Source: GCA-001856825 sp049965815
Lineage (GTDB): Archaea > Thermoplasmatota > Thermoplasmata > Thermoplasmatales > GCA-001856825
Assembly: GCA_049965815.1 (NCBI GenBank)
Contig: JBMFVV010000009.1
Span: forward strand, 1-57,061
Direction of reading: 5' to 3'
DNA length: 57,061 nt
Of this stretch, positions 32,844-41,232 are shown in pieces. Below the pieces are notes generated by a model. The model worked only from the letters and a program-made list of their open reading frames with translations, did no database searches and had not been told where the DNA came from. The first letter of the stretch is position 1; each line of letters opens with the position of its first letter. Both the position numbers and the translations under genes were made by a program.

Positions 32844-35396
32844 TCATTTTGATATCGATACGCAGAACCCGTTTCCGCAGTTCACACTCCTTCCAAGAAT
32901 TGAGTATGATTTTATGACTGTGATGTCGCTGCTCTTGACTTTCATACCGGCAAATTCGATAGTCTCGCCGTTTAGAACGCCTGGATTCTCCTTCAGAAAC
33001 TCCACAAAGACTTCTGCTTTATCCCTTAGAACAGAATACATCTCTGGAGTAAGCTTGAGGGACTGTATCTTCTCCTCAATTTGACCGCTCTCGTAGGACA
33101 GAATCTCAGCCCTGATTGTGCCTTTCACGTCCCCTTCGTCCACCTTAACTTCTTTGGAGGATAATATGGATGCTTTTTTCACTCCTTCGGAAAGAGATAT
33201 CTTGTCCTTCACCTTCAGGTCCCTCATCATCGATATTGCTTCTATTGTTCTCTCCCCAATTTTTGCATCATCAGGGCTGAAAGATGCTCCATCCGGGTAT
33301 TGCAGCTCAAAAATGCTCTTCTTTCCTTCCTTTGACCTGAATGCCCTCTGGTAGGAATCTTCAGCTATGAATGGGAATATTGGTGAAATGGCGATAATGG
33401 AAGATAGAAGAACCCTGTAGAAATTATTGTAAGTTCTTAACCCTGTGATCCTGTGCTTAATGGTTTCCACATAGTTGTCCGCAAGATCATGCCATATGAA
33501 CGATTCTGCAACCCTTATTGCACGGTCCAGCTCAAAGTTGTTCATTGCCTCCTCTACCTGTTTCAGCATAGTGTTCATCTGTCTCAGAATCCAGTGATCC
33601 GATGGTCTTAATTCATCGTCCTGAGTCTGCTTCCCCTTGTAGAATTCCAGAAAACTAACCAGATTGAAAATCTTGTTCATTAACCTCTGCCCCCTGACAA
33701 GGTCCCTTTCTCTGAAAGCCGTATCTTCACCCAGCGAGCAGGATGCGGTGAAATATCTGAATGCGTCTGCGCCAAATTTTTCAAGAAGAACATTCGGGTC
33801 GACAACATTCCCCCATGATGCATGCATAGGTCTTCCGTCTGGTGCCATGATGTTGCCATCTACCATAATGCTCTTCCAGGGATTTTCCCCTGTTAGAAGG
33901 TTGCCCCTGAGCAGACTGTAATATGCCCATGTCCTGATTATGTCCTGTCCCTGCGGTCTCAGAGACATGGGGTACATCTTCGAAAACAGTCTTTCGTCTC
34001 TCTCGTAAAATGTATTGAATAACGGGGAGATGGATGAATCCATCCATGTATCGAACACTTCCTCAGATCCCTTGAGCGGTTCGTGGCAGATCGGGCATTC
34101 CTTCACTGGTGGAGGATCTATAAGTGGGTCCACATAGCACTGACTTTCCTCTGCGACCACGGTATGACCATTCTTGCATTCCCACACGGGGATAGGGGTC
34201 GCAAAATATCTTTGCCTGGAGACAACCCAGTCCCACGAAAGCGAGTCGATCCAGTCATCCAGTCTCTTCTTCATGAAGATCGGGTACCAATCCAGTTTAT
34301 CAGCCCATTTCTTCAGGTCTTCCTTAAATTCTGTTGACTTTATGAACCACTGTTCCTTCTGTAGAAATTCCAGCGGCGTACCGCAGCGCCAGCATGTACC
34401 GACATTCTGCTTGATCCTGGTGCTGGATATGAAGTCCCCAGATGCCTTCAGGTCTTCGATTATTTTCTTCTGGGCCTCTTTGACTGTCAGACCAGCGTAT
34501 TTTCCGGCAACGTCCGTCAACCTGCCCTGTTCATCTATGCTTTTGAGAAACGGGAGGGAATGTTTGTATATCATCTTCAGGTCTGCCTTGTCCCCAACAG
34601 AGCATATCATCTCTGCACCCGTTCCGAAATCCATGAGTACCTCATCGTCGGCTATCACCGGGACTTTCTTACCCAATAGTGGTAACTTCACTTCCTTCCC
34701 CACCAATTGGGCATATCTATCATCCTTCGGGTTTACTGCGATGGCGAGGCAGGCCGGTAGCAGCTCTGGTCTTGTAGTGGAGATAACAATTTCTAAATCA
34801 TCGCCACTGAACTTTATGTCATTGAGGAAGACGTCTCTCTCCTCATACACGATCTCTGATTCTGCAATTGCCGTTTCACACCTTGGACACCAGTTGACCG
34901 GGTGCTTACCCTTGTATGCAAGGCCACGCTTATACAATCTTATGAACGATATCTGAGTATACTTGCGGTACATTTCAGAATCTGTTTTGAAGTATAATGA
35001 CGGGTCCGCAGTTATGCCAAGGGAGCTGAATTGAGAAATCATGGCCTGGATATTGCTTTCTGCAAACTCTTCACACAATTTCACAAATTTCTGCCTGTCA
35101 TATTCGCGCATTTTGATGCCGTATTTTTTTTCAACGTTGACTTCAATAGGCATGCCGTTTACGTCGAAACAGAGCGGGAAAAAAACCTCTTCTCCCTTTA
35201 TCTTGTGGTATTTTGCTATCATATCTATGTGGGAATAGTGAAATGCATGCCCTATGTGCATCTTTCCAGATGCATAGCGTGGCGGGGTATCTATGCTGTA
35301 GGTCGGTTTCTTTGAGTTGAAATTATACTGGAATATCCTCTCGTCGTTCCAGAATTTACTCCACTTTTTCTCGCTTTCCTTGAAGTCGTACGGCAT
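32844..35396 (-). CDS. valS: Valyl-tRNA synthetase
   Basis: ValRS charges tRNA-Val and edits misactivated threonine. The 850-residue class I enzyme has HIGH at 47-50 (YASGKMHIGH), the editing domain (STTRPELLPACLAIAVNP) near 205, and zinc-knuckle-like pairs (CWRC, CPIC). The second signature, KMSKS, is not present: the expected loop reads RPMHASWGN at about residues 522-530. The protein also lacks the long C-terminal coiled coil of bacterial enzymes and ends in a short CGNGFC segment. The rest of the core is intact, so I believe it functions. Confidence 0.93.
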   Translation of the reverse strand: MPYDFKESEKKWSKFWNDERIFQYNFNSKKPTYSIDTPPRYASGKMHIGHAFHYSHIDMIAKYHKIKGEEVFFPLCFDVNGMPIEVNVEKKYGIKMREYDRQKFVKLCEEFAESNIQAMISQFSSLGITADPSLYFKTDSEMYRKYTQISFIRLYKRGLAYKGKHPVNWCPRCETAIAESEIVYEERDVFLNDIKFSGDDLEIVISTTRPELLPACLAIAVNPKDDRYAQLVGKEVKLPLLGKKVPVIADDEVLMDFGTGAEMICSVGDKADLKMIYKHSLPFLKSIDEQGRLTDVAGKYAGLTVKEAQKKIIEDLKASGDFISSTRIKQNVGTCWRCGTPLEFLQKEQWFIKSTEFKEDLKKWADKLDWYPIFMKKRLDDWIDSLSWDWVVSRQRYFATPIPVWECKNGHTVVAEESQCYVDPLIDPPPVKECPICHEPLKGSEEVFDTWMDSSISPLFNTFYERDERLFSKMYPMSLRPQGQDIIRTWAYYSLLRGNLLTGENPWKSIMVDGNIMAPDGRPMHASWGNVVDPNVLLEKFGADAFRYFTASCSLGEDTAFRERDLVRGQRLMNKIFNLVSFLEFYKGKQTQDDELRPSDHWILRQMNTMLKQVEEAMNNFELDRAIRVAESFIWHDLADNYVETIKHRITGLRTYNNFYRVLLSSIIAISPIFPFIAEDSYQRAFRSKEGKKSIFELQYPDGASFSPDDAKIGERTIEAISMMRDLKVKDKISLSEGVKKASILSSKEVKVDEGDVKGTIRAEILSYESGQIEEKIQSLKLTPEMYSVLRDKAEVFVEFLKENPGVLNGETIEFAGMKVKSSDITVIKSYSILGRSVNCGNGFCVSISK

Positions 35397-35445
35397 TTAG
35401 TGTTGATAGCCTAAAGCTAAAAAAGGTTCTCGCTGTCCTAAGTGG

Positions 35446-35856
35446 TCAGTTTTTCTTAAATGCCTTGAACAATTTTGCCAGTGACTCCACAGCTCTGGTA
35501 GAATATTCTTCGATCCTTGCGACTGCCTGGTCATGTTCGGCACCTGGCCCAATAATTCCAATGGTCACCGGTTTCTCAAAATCGTTTGAAAGATCAACGA
35601 TTTTCCTTACAGATTGAGTTATAACGAGGTCATCATGCTTTGTCTCGCCTTTTATTACTGCGCCTAGCAATGCTACTCCATCTATATTCTTCTTCTTCAA
35701 CAGCAGTTTCACTGCCAGAGGCATATCAAAAACGCCTGGAACCCTTATCACTTCATGTTCAAATCCAAGAAGGTCTGCCTGCTCTTCTGCCTTCTTCTGC
35801 ATGAGTGATGTGATATCATAATTGAAGTCTGAAACTACAAGTCCGATTCTCTGCAT
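35446..35856 (-). CDS. ribH: 6,7-dimethyl-8-ribityllumazine synthase
   Basis: Lumazine synthase condenses the ribitylamino pyrimidine with dihydroxybutanone phosphate, the next-to-last step of riboflavin synthesis. The 136-residue protein has LVVSDFNYDIT near residue 5, the VPGVFDMPLAVK loop near 42 and LLGAVIKGETKHDDLVI near 64, with the catalytic His. I place the start at ATG 35856, where GAGGAT is close upstream; a GTG at 35868 is less likely. It is the third gene of ribB-ribC-ribH. Confidence 0.95.
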   Translation of the reverse strand: MQRIGLVVSDFNYDITSLMQKKAEEQADLLGFEHEVIRVPGVFDMPLAVKLLLKKKNIDGVALLGAVIKGETKHDDLVITQSVRKIVDLSNDFEKPVTIGIIGPGAEHDQAVARIEEYSTRAVESLAKLFKAFKKN

Positions 35857-35857
35857 A

Positions 35858-36337
35858 TTAATCCTCACTCAGAATTTGTCCTGCATTATTATATCCTTGC
35901 CTGATCCCCTTTCCTGCCATTGAAGAAAGCGAGTTACCTCCGTCCCTGACTAGCTTTACCAGGTTAGCGGCGTGCTTTGTGGATCTATCCTTTGCAAGCG
36001 CCAGAAGCATCGACTCTTCCACCTCGTCTTCGTGTACGGTAACATCCATTATATGCCTCTTTGCAAGCAATTGAGCCTGAATCAGGCCGATGCTTGTCGC
36101 GAGATAGCTGTACTTGTCCAGCTTTGTCTTCCCTACCCAGCCTAGTGTAATCACTCCATCAGCACCTTTCTCAAACAGCTTTGTTGCACCCAGCGGCAGG
36201 TCCTTTATCCCAGGAACAGTGTATCTTAAGATCTCCCCGTCTGGGTCCTCTTTCCGGATTGTCTCATACGCATACTTTCCCATGTCAACACGTGAAAAGG
36301 TTGTATCTACGATTCCATACTTCGTCACCTGTATCAC
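35858..36337 (-). CDS. ribC: Riboflavin synthase, archaeal RibC type
   Basis: The archaeal riboflavin synthase dismutates two lumazine molecules to riboflavin and is related to lumazine synthase, not to bacterial RibE. The 159-residue protein shows GIVDTTFSRVDMG near residue 8, VPGIKDLPLGATKL near 40, and ITLGWVGKTKLDKYSYLATSIGL near 62-84. It starts at GTG 36337 and overlaps ribB by 4 bp. It lies directly upstream of ribH. Confidence 0.92.
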   Translation of the reverse strand: MIQVTKYGIVDTTFSRVDMGKYAYETIRKEDPDGEILRYTVPGIKDLPLGATKLFEKGADGVITLGWVGKTKLDKYSYLATSIGLIQAQLLAKRHIMDVTVHEDEVEESMLLALAKDRSTKHAANLVKLVRDGGNSLSSMAGKGIRQGYNNAGQILSED

Positions 36338-37050
36338 ATCCTGATGATATCCTTCCCTTCCAGAAATATGAGATTTTTCCTTGAAGCGTATTCCTCCGCA
36401 TCTGCCCTTTTCAAACTGTGTCCATCACCCAGCATCTCCGCGATAACCATGCTCCTTGGCAGATTTACCAGCTCCGCGACCCTTGCAACCAGTTCTGTAT
36501 GCCCCCTTCTTTGCTCTATCCCCCTAGATGCGAGAACTGGGACATGTCCAGGCGCGTAGAAATTGCTCAGGAAGAATTCTTCTTTGTCATCTATGTGGTC
36601 CGTAAGCAGATTGTGAAGCTCCTTGATCGTGTTGGCCCTGTCAGCGTCCGATATGCCAGTAGAAACTGATATGTGATTCACCCACATCGTGAAAGAGGGG
36701 TAATCTCCATAGGAAGGCTTCTTGATGAGATTCTGGTAAATCGGATGCGTCTTCCACTCATCTGTGAGGAAATTTAATCCGATTTTGTTTGCCTCCTCCC
36801 TGCCGGTGACATAGCATATCAATCCACCAGCTTCCTTCCTTAGTTGGTTGATGGATTTCCACGTGACTGAACCAGCATAGAAAACCATGTCAGCTTCTTC
36901 TTCTCTCCCATCAAAATCATAAATAATCAATGGAGAGCCGCTAAGCAGCTCTTTTCTTATATTCGAAAGTAATGTAGATGATAGGTCTGTCATAAGCCAA
37001 GAAGTTAAGTACGGTATTTTAACATTTTCCATTTTTTGAGATTTACTCAT
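36334..37050 (-). CDS. ribB: 3,4-dihydroxy-2-butanone 4-phosphate synthase
   Basis: RibB makes the four-carbon unit of riboflavin from ribulose 5-phosphate. The 238-residue protein has the acidic metal motif YDFDGREEEADMVFYA near residue 44, STGISDADRANTIK near 128-141, FYAPGHVPVLAS near 167 and RRGHTELVARVAELVNLPRSMV near 183. No GTP cyclohydrolase II domain is fused, as expected in archaea. It is three bases downstream of the cation exchanger gene and overlaps ribC. Confidence 0.95.
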   Translation of the reverse strand: MSKSQKMENVKIPYLTSWLMTDLSSTLLSNIRKELLSGSPLIIYDFDGREEEADMVFYAGSVTWKSINQLRKEAGGLICYVTGREEANKIGLNFLTDEWKTHPIYQNLIKKPSYGDYPSFTMWVNHISVSTGISDADRANTIKELHNLLTDHIDDKEEFFLSNFYAPGHVPVLASRGIEQRRGHTELVARVAELVNLPRSMVIAEMLGDGHSLKRADAEEYASRKNLIFLEGKDIIRM

Positions 37051-37053
37051 AAA

Positions 37054-38013
37054 TTAGTAAATAAAATACATAAATATTGCTAGGGAAACTAGATAGAAGA
37101 GGAAGACGTAGACAGCATTCTTAGACCTGTACGTAAGGAGACCTAGCACTACAGAGAATGAAGAAGTAAGCCCAACAGCCAGTATTCCGTCAGTAGTTAT
37201 CACCCACTGACTTGCGAGTATCCCGATTACTGGGTAGAGAGTAACAAAAAATATCTCTTCCCCAACCATTGCACCTATTGCCAGGCTTGTTCTTCCTCTA
37301 TGTGCCCAGATCACCGCATTCATTGTCTCGGGAACTATAGTTCCCAAGGGAACCAACAATATCGTAATCAGTTCCTGGTTAACACCTATTTGCCGGGACA
37401 AATTATCTATCCCCGCGACCAGCAGAGAAGACCCGCTAAGGAGAAGTGCCATTCCCACTACCAAAATGAGAACAAAAGCTGCACTGCCCTTGATCTTAAA
37501 ATTCGTTGCCTCCTCCTCGAAATCTTTTCCCCCCCTGACAAGTTTGAGGAAGACCAAGTAGAGAATAACAAGCAAAAATGCCACAAAAACGCGGACTGAA
37601 ACTGAGTTCACGTAATGAGGGATCAGTATGATCGGAAAGACAAAACCCATGAAGATAAGCATCTTTGACAGAGTTCCGTCAATCTCCTCGAGCTTCCCTT
37701 TCTTTCTGGCCAATAGCAGTGTCAGTGCTACTATTGGAAACCCTATGGCAGAAACCATGAAAGGTTCACCAATTATAGTTCCTGCCGCGATTTCCGATCC
37801 TGATGTCCTGCCAACGATCACGAGCGCAATGAGGATGACTGTCAGTTCAGGAAGGGAGGTGAATATTGGGCTTATTACTGCCCCTGTGAGTCTATCGCTG
37901 AACTTCCCCCTTCTTCCTATCTCTTCTATGGCTAACGTGAGAAGAAAAGAAGAGACAATGATCATCGCTATTCCTGCTACAATCATTAAAACCGGCAGAA
38001 GCGATGATGTCAC
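37054..38013 (-). CDS. CaCA-family cation exchanger, variant alpha repeats
   Basis: A 319-residue membrane protein of the Na+/Ca2+ exchanger (CaCA) superfamily with about ten hydrophobic segments. Both alpha repeats are visible: FTSLPELTVILIAL near residue 53 and GTIVPETMNAVIWA near 225. The second halves, normally GxxVGSNxFN, read GTIIGEPFMV and GAMVGEEIFF, so the polar Ser-Asn pair is replaced by Glu-Pro and Glu-Glu. Ion selectivity cannot be inferred. The stop is three bases before ribB, suggesting cotranscription with the riboflavin genes. Confidence 0.85.
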   Translation of the reverse strand: MTSSLLPVLMIVAGIAMIIVSSFLLTLAIEEIGRRGKFSDRLTGAVISPIFTSLPELTVILIALVIVGRTSGSEIAAGTIIGEPFMVSAIGFPIVALTLLLARKKGKLEEIDGTLSKMLIFMGFVFPIILIPHYVNSVSVRVFVAFLLVILYLVFLKLVRGGKDFEEEATNFKIKGSAAFVLILVVGMALLLSGSSLLVAGIDNLSRQIGVNQELITILLVPLGTIVPETMNAVIWAHRGRTSLAIGAMVGEEIFFVTLYPVIGILASQWVITTDGILAVGLTSSFSVVLGLLTYRSKNAVYVFLFYLVSLAIFMYFIY

Positions 38014-38145
38014 CGTTCCTCTATATCTTCGCCATTAAAAACATCGCTTATCTCTTGCTCATCATAGCCTTGCATCCGATGCATAGAGTTGCTAAACATT
38101 CACTCGAGCAAATTTTATACAATCTTATGATGTCCTTTAAACGGA

Positions 38146-38913
38146 ATGAAAGCTATTATAACAGCTGCAGGACTTGGAAAAAGGTCTGGGCTAAACGGAT
38201 TAATTAGGAAGGAGCTCCTTAATGTATACGATTTCAGAGACGGTGCGCTCCAGCTTAGACCGATACTAGATGTACTTATATCCAAATTCCTGAAATTCGG
38301 AATAAGAGAGATAGCGGTGGTACTGGACCCTGCGGACATTATATCTCAAGACTACATAAAGAGGATTTTTCCTTTCGTGACCCTATACTTCCAGAAGGAA
38401 AAGAACGGTTTTGGTGATGCATTGCTCTCCGCAAGGAATTTTATCAAGAATGAGGGATTCATCCTTGCTGCAGGCGATGGAATGATCCTCGACCTAGAAG
38501 AGCTGAAGGAGCCTCTCGATGAATCTATCAGGAAGGGTATATGGACTTTGTTTGTGATGAAAGTGGATGATCCAAGGAGGTATGGAGTTGCAGTCTTAAA
38601 AGAAAGGAATGGAATTAATGAGGTCACGATGGTCGTGGAAAAACCTGACAAACCTCCATCCAATTTTGCGTTATGTGCACTTTACCACCTCCCACCACAG
38701 ATATTTGACTTCATTACCTACAAAGATGGAAAGGCGGAGCTTACAGATGCAATAGCAAGGTGCATTGATTCAGGAATTATATTCCGGGCAGTGGAAGTCC
38801 AGAATTCTTCGTGGGTGAGCGTTGGAGTTGCTGAAGACTATCGTAGAGTCTTGGAATCGACCTATCACTATGCGATGAAGCTTTCAAAGATGGATTCAAA
38901 GTCAAAGGCCTGA
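38146..38913 (+). CDS. Sugar-1-phosphate nucleotidyltransferase
   Basis: A 255-residue nucleotidyltransferase of the RmlA/GalU type. The signature appears as TAAGLGKRSGLNGLIRKELL near residues 6-25, with the glycine-rich nucleotide loop, followed by KNGFGDALLSARNFI near 86 and AAGDGMILD near 106. It lacks the C-terminal left-handed beta helix of RmlA-acetyltransferase fusions. It faces UDP-sulfoquinovose synthase convergently with a 12-bp overlap, which makes UDP-glucose formation a reasonable guess. Confidence 0.82.
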   Translation: MKAIITAAGLGKRSGLNGLIRKELLNVYDFRDGALQLRPILDVLISKFLKFGIREIAVVLDPADIISQDYIKRIFPFVTLYFQKEKNGFGDALLSARNFIKNEGFILAAGDGMILDLEELKEPLDESIRKGIWTLFVMKVDDPRRYGVAVLKERNGINEVTMVVEKPDKPPSNFALCALYHLPPQIFDFITYKDGKAELTDAIARCIDSGIIFRAVEVQNSSWVSVGVAEDYRRVLESTYHYAMKLSKMDSKSKA

Positions 38914-40071
38914 ACTGTTCCTCCAAACCGTCTTTGGCATTATTACATTTCTCAATTCCACACATTTATCCCTGTGTTCCATCAAGTCTCCGATGATCTT
39001 GCGGATATCATTTCTAAGTTCGCCAGATGGTTTGTATCCGAGGTCCTTCAGTTTTTTGTGATCCGGGTTATAGTAATGATCTTCTGACTCTATTCTCGGG
39101 TTGGGAACATGTTCAATTCTGGCTGGATTCCCAGTAATCTCTCTGTACACTTCACTTGTAGTTTCTGCAAGCTCATTGATGGAGTAATACTGGTCAAACT
39201 GGTTCAGCACCCTGTATTCGCCCTCTTCTGGAGGCTTTTCCAAAGCTATGGTAAGGCACGTGATGCTATCCTCTAGGGAGAGAAACCCCCTCTTCTGGTT
39301 TCCCTTACCGTATGGCGTTATCGGCAGACCGACAACTGCCTGTGCTGAAAACCTGTTCAGTGCCGTTCCCCAGACCTCATCTATGTCAAATCTTGTATAT
39401 AATTGAGAATTTTCTATCTCCTTTGTTTCCGTACCATAAACAACTCCCTGCATGACATCTGTGATCTTCAGCTTCCATAACCTGTTTGCGAACATCAGGT
39501 TATTGGAGTCGTGAACCTTTGTCCAGTGATACCATGAACCAGCGTTCCTGGGGAACGGTAGTGTGTCTTTCCTCCCTCTGAAATCTACTTCGAAAAATCC
39601 CTCTGGAATATCAATATTGGGAGTTCCGTATTCTCCCATTGTCCCCAGTTTTATTATATGAACATCTGGATTCAGATCCTTTGCAGCATAAACCAGATTC
39701 ATCGTGCTGACAATATTTGTCACCATTGTCTCGTTTGCCTGTTTGAGCCCAATCATTGAGTAGGGCGCAGATCTCTGTTCTGCAAGGTGATATACTGCGT
39801 CAGGCCTGATCTCCCTGAATAATCGGTATAAGAATTCTGGGTCTGAAACGTTTCCTCTGAAGAATTTCATCTCTCTTCCATAGAAATTTTTGAAATCGTT
39901 CAATCTCTTTGCCATAGAGGGAATTGGAAGAACTGAGTCTGAACCCACTTCCTTGACCCTCTTTCTAGTGAAGAAGTTGTCAGCTCCGTATACATCATAT
40001 CCTCTGTAAGCTAGTCTCTGAGCTAGGGCCCAGCCAATATAGCCGTCAACTCCGAGTATCAAAACCCTCAT
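38902..40071 (-). CDS. agl3: UDP-sulfoquinovose synthase (Agl3/SQD1 type)
   Basis: This enzyme joins sulfite to UDP-glucose to give UDP-sulfoquinovose, used in archaeal surface glycans or sulfolipid. The 389-residue short-chain dehydrogenase-like protein has the NAD motif GVDGYIGWALAQRL near residue 7, LGTMGEYGTPNIDIPEGFF near 142 with the catalytic Thr, and SWYHWTKVHDSNN near 184 with the Tyr and Lys. The tryptophan and His-Asp pair of SQD1 are present. It is in a local set of sugar genes. Confidence 0.92.
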   Translation of the reverse strand: MRVLILGVDGYIGWALAQRLAYRGYDVYGADNFFTRKRVKEVGSDSVLPIPSMAKRLNDFKNFYGREMKFFRGNVSDPEFLYRLFREIRPDAVYHLAEQRSAPYSMIGLKQANETMVTNIVSTMNLVYAAKDLNPDVHIIKLGTMGEYGTPNIDIPEGFFEVDFRGRKDTLPFPRNAGSWYHWTKVHDSNNLMFANRLWKLKITDVMQGVVYGTETKEIENSQLYTRFDIDEVWGTALNRFSAQAVVGLPITPYGKGNQKRGFLSLEDSITCLTIALEKPPEEGEYRVLNQFDQYYSINELAETTSEVYREITGNPARIEHVPNPRIESEDHYYNPDHKKLKDLGYKPSGELRNDIRKIIGDLMEHRDKCVELRNVIMPKTVWRNSSGL

Positions 40072-40166
40072 ATTGATTGAAATTCATCTGACAATTTTAA
40101 CTTTGATGCACCAGATAGTCACTGCGGTATTGTTATAAAGATCACTCTTCTATCTGGTTACACTCT

Positions 40167-41159
40167 ATGAGAAGAATATCGGTGATCTCTCCTTACAGGA
40201 TAAGTTTCAGTGGAGGAGGCACGGACATTCCTCCATTTCCCGAGATGTTTGGAGGATGCGTTATCAACGCAACCATAGACAAAGGGATAAGGGTGAACTA
40301 TGTTGAAGACGGATTGCCGTTGGAAATATCTTCTAGAGACGTATTGAAGAGCTGGAGCTTCTCAAAACACATTCAAAATGGCTTCCTAGAGAAGATCTCT
40401 ACCCTCTTCAGTGAGAAGGGGATAAGGAAGGGTAGACTCAGCATTTCTGGAGACGTTCCTCCTGGAACTGGCCTGGGCACCTCCAGTGCACTTATCATAG
40501 GCCTGATTCAGATTATGCATTTGCTGAATGACGAGCAGGTGAGCAAAGCAGAATTGGCCAAAGAGACATATGAACTGGAGAAAAACTTCTTTAATATTAC
40601 ATTGGGGAAGCAAGATCCTTTTGCAATAGCCTACGGAGGGCTGAAGTACTTTGAGTTCTCTAAAGACGATTACAGGATTGAAACGTTTGACTACGAACTT
40701 CCGTCTGTGGTGGAACTGGAAAGGTCTACCTTGATGGTTTACACTGGGGCAACCCATAACAGTTCGGATGAACTGCAGGATGAAGTGAGCAAACTCAAGG
40801 GAAAATCGGAAGAGTTGATAGAAAGACTCCTGCAGATCAAGAAAAATACGGAGGAGGCCAAAGAGGCCATCCTCAATGACGATTTTGATGAGTTCGTAAA
40901 TCTTGTGGACAGTGGATGGGAACTTAAGAAGAGTCTTTCCAAGAATATCACGAATCAGAAGGTAGATGGTTTCATAAGGATCGCAAAGGAGAACGGAGCT
41001 GGTGCCGCCCGTCTAATGGGAGGAGGATCAGAGGGCTTCATACTTGTATTGGCACATCACGATAACATCTGGAGACTTCAAAAGAAGATGATGGAATATT
41101 CGGAATTTGTCACACGCATCTCATTTGACCGGTACGGCGTGAGATCTGCCACCTCGTGA
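40167..41159 (+). CDS. GHMP-family sugar kinase
   Basis: A 330-residue GHMP kinase with the N-terminal substrate motif PYRISFSGGGTDIPPFPE near residues 9-26, the ATP-binding loop VPPGTGLGTSSALIIG near 96-111, and the C-terminal glycine-rich GAGAARLMGGGSEGF near 273-287. The N-terminal motif resembles D-glycero-D-manno-heptose 7-phosphate kinase and fucokinase more than mevalonate kinase. It is divergent from agl3, with 95 bp between them. The substrate is probably a sugar for surface glycans, but is not known. Confidence 0.85.
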   Translation: MRRISVISPYRISFSGGGTDIPPFPEMFGGCVINATIDKGIRVNYVEDGLPLEISSRDVLKSWSFSKHIQNGFLEKISTLFSEKGIRKGRLSISGDVPPGTGLGTSSALIIGLIQIMHLLNDEQVSKAELAKETYELEKNFFNITLGKQDPFAIAYGGLKYFEFSKDDYRIETFDYELPSVVELERSTLMVYTGATHNSSDELQDEVSKLKGKSEELIERLLQIKKNTEEAKEAILNDDFDEFVNLVDSGWELKKSLSKNITNQKVDGFIRIAKENGAGAARLMGGGSEGFILVLAHHDNIWRLQKKMMEYSEFVTRISFDRYGVRSATS

Positions 41160-41232
41160 AATTGCAACTAATCAAGCAATGATCGAATTTTCAATTTATT
41201 GTTTTTGACTTCTGATGTTTTGCCTCTGATAT

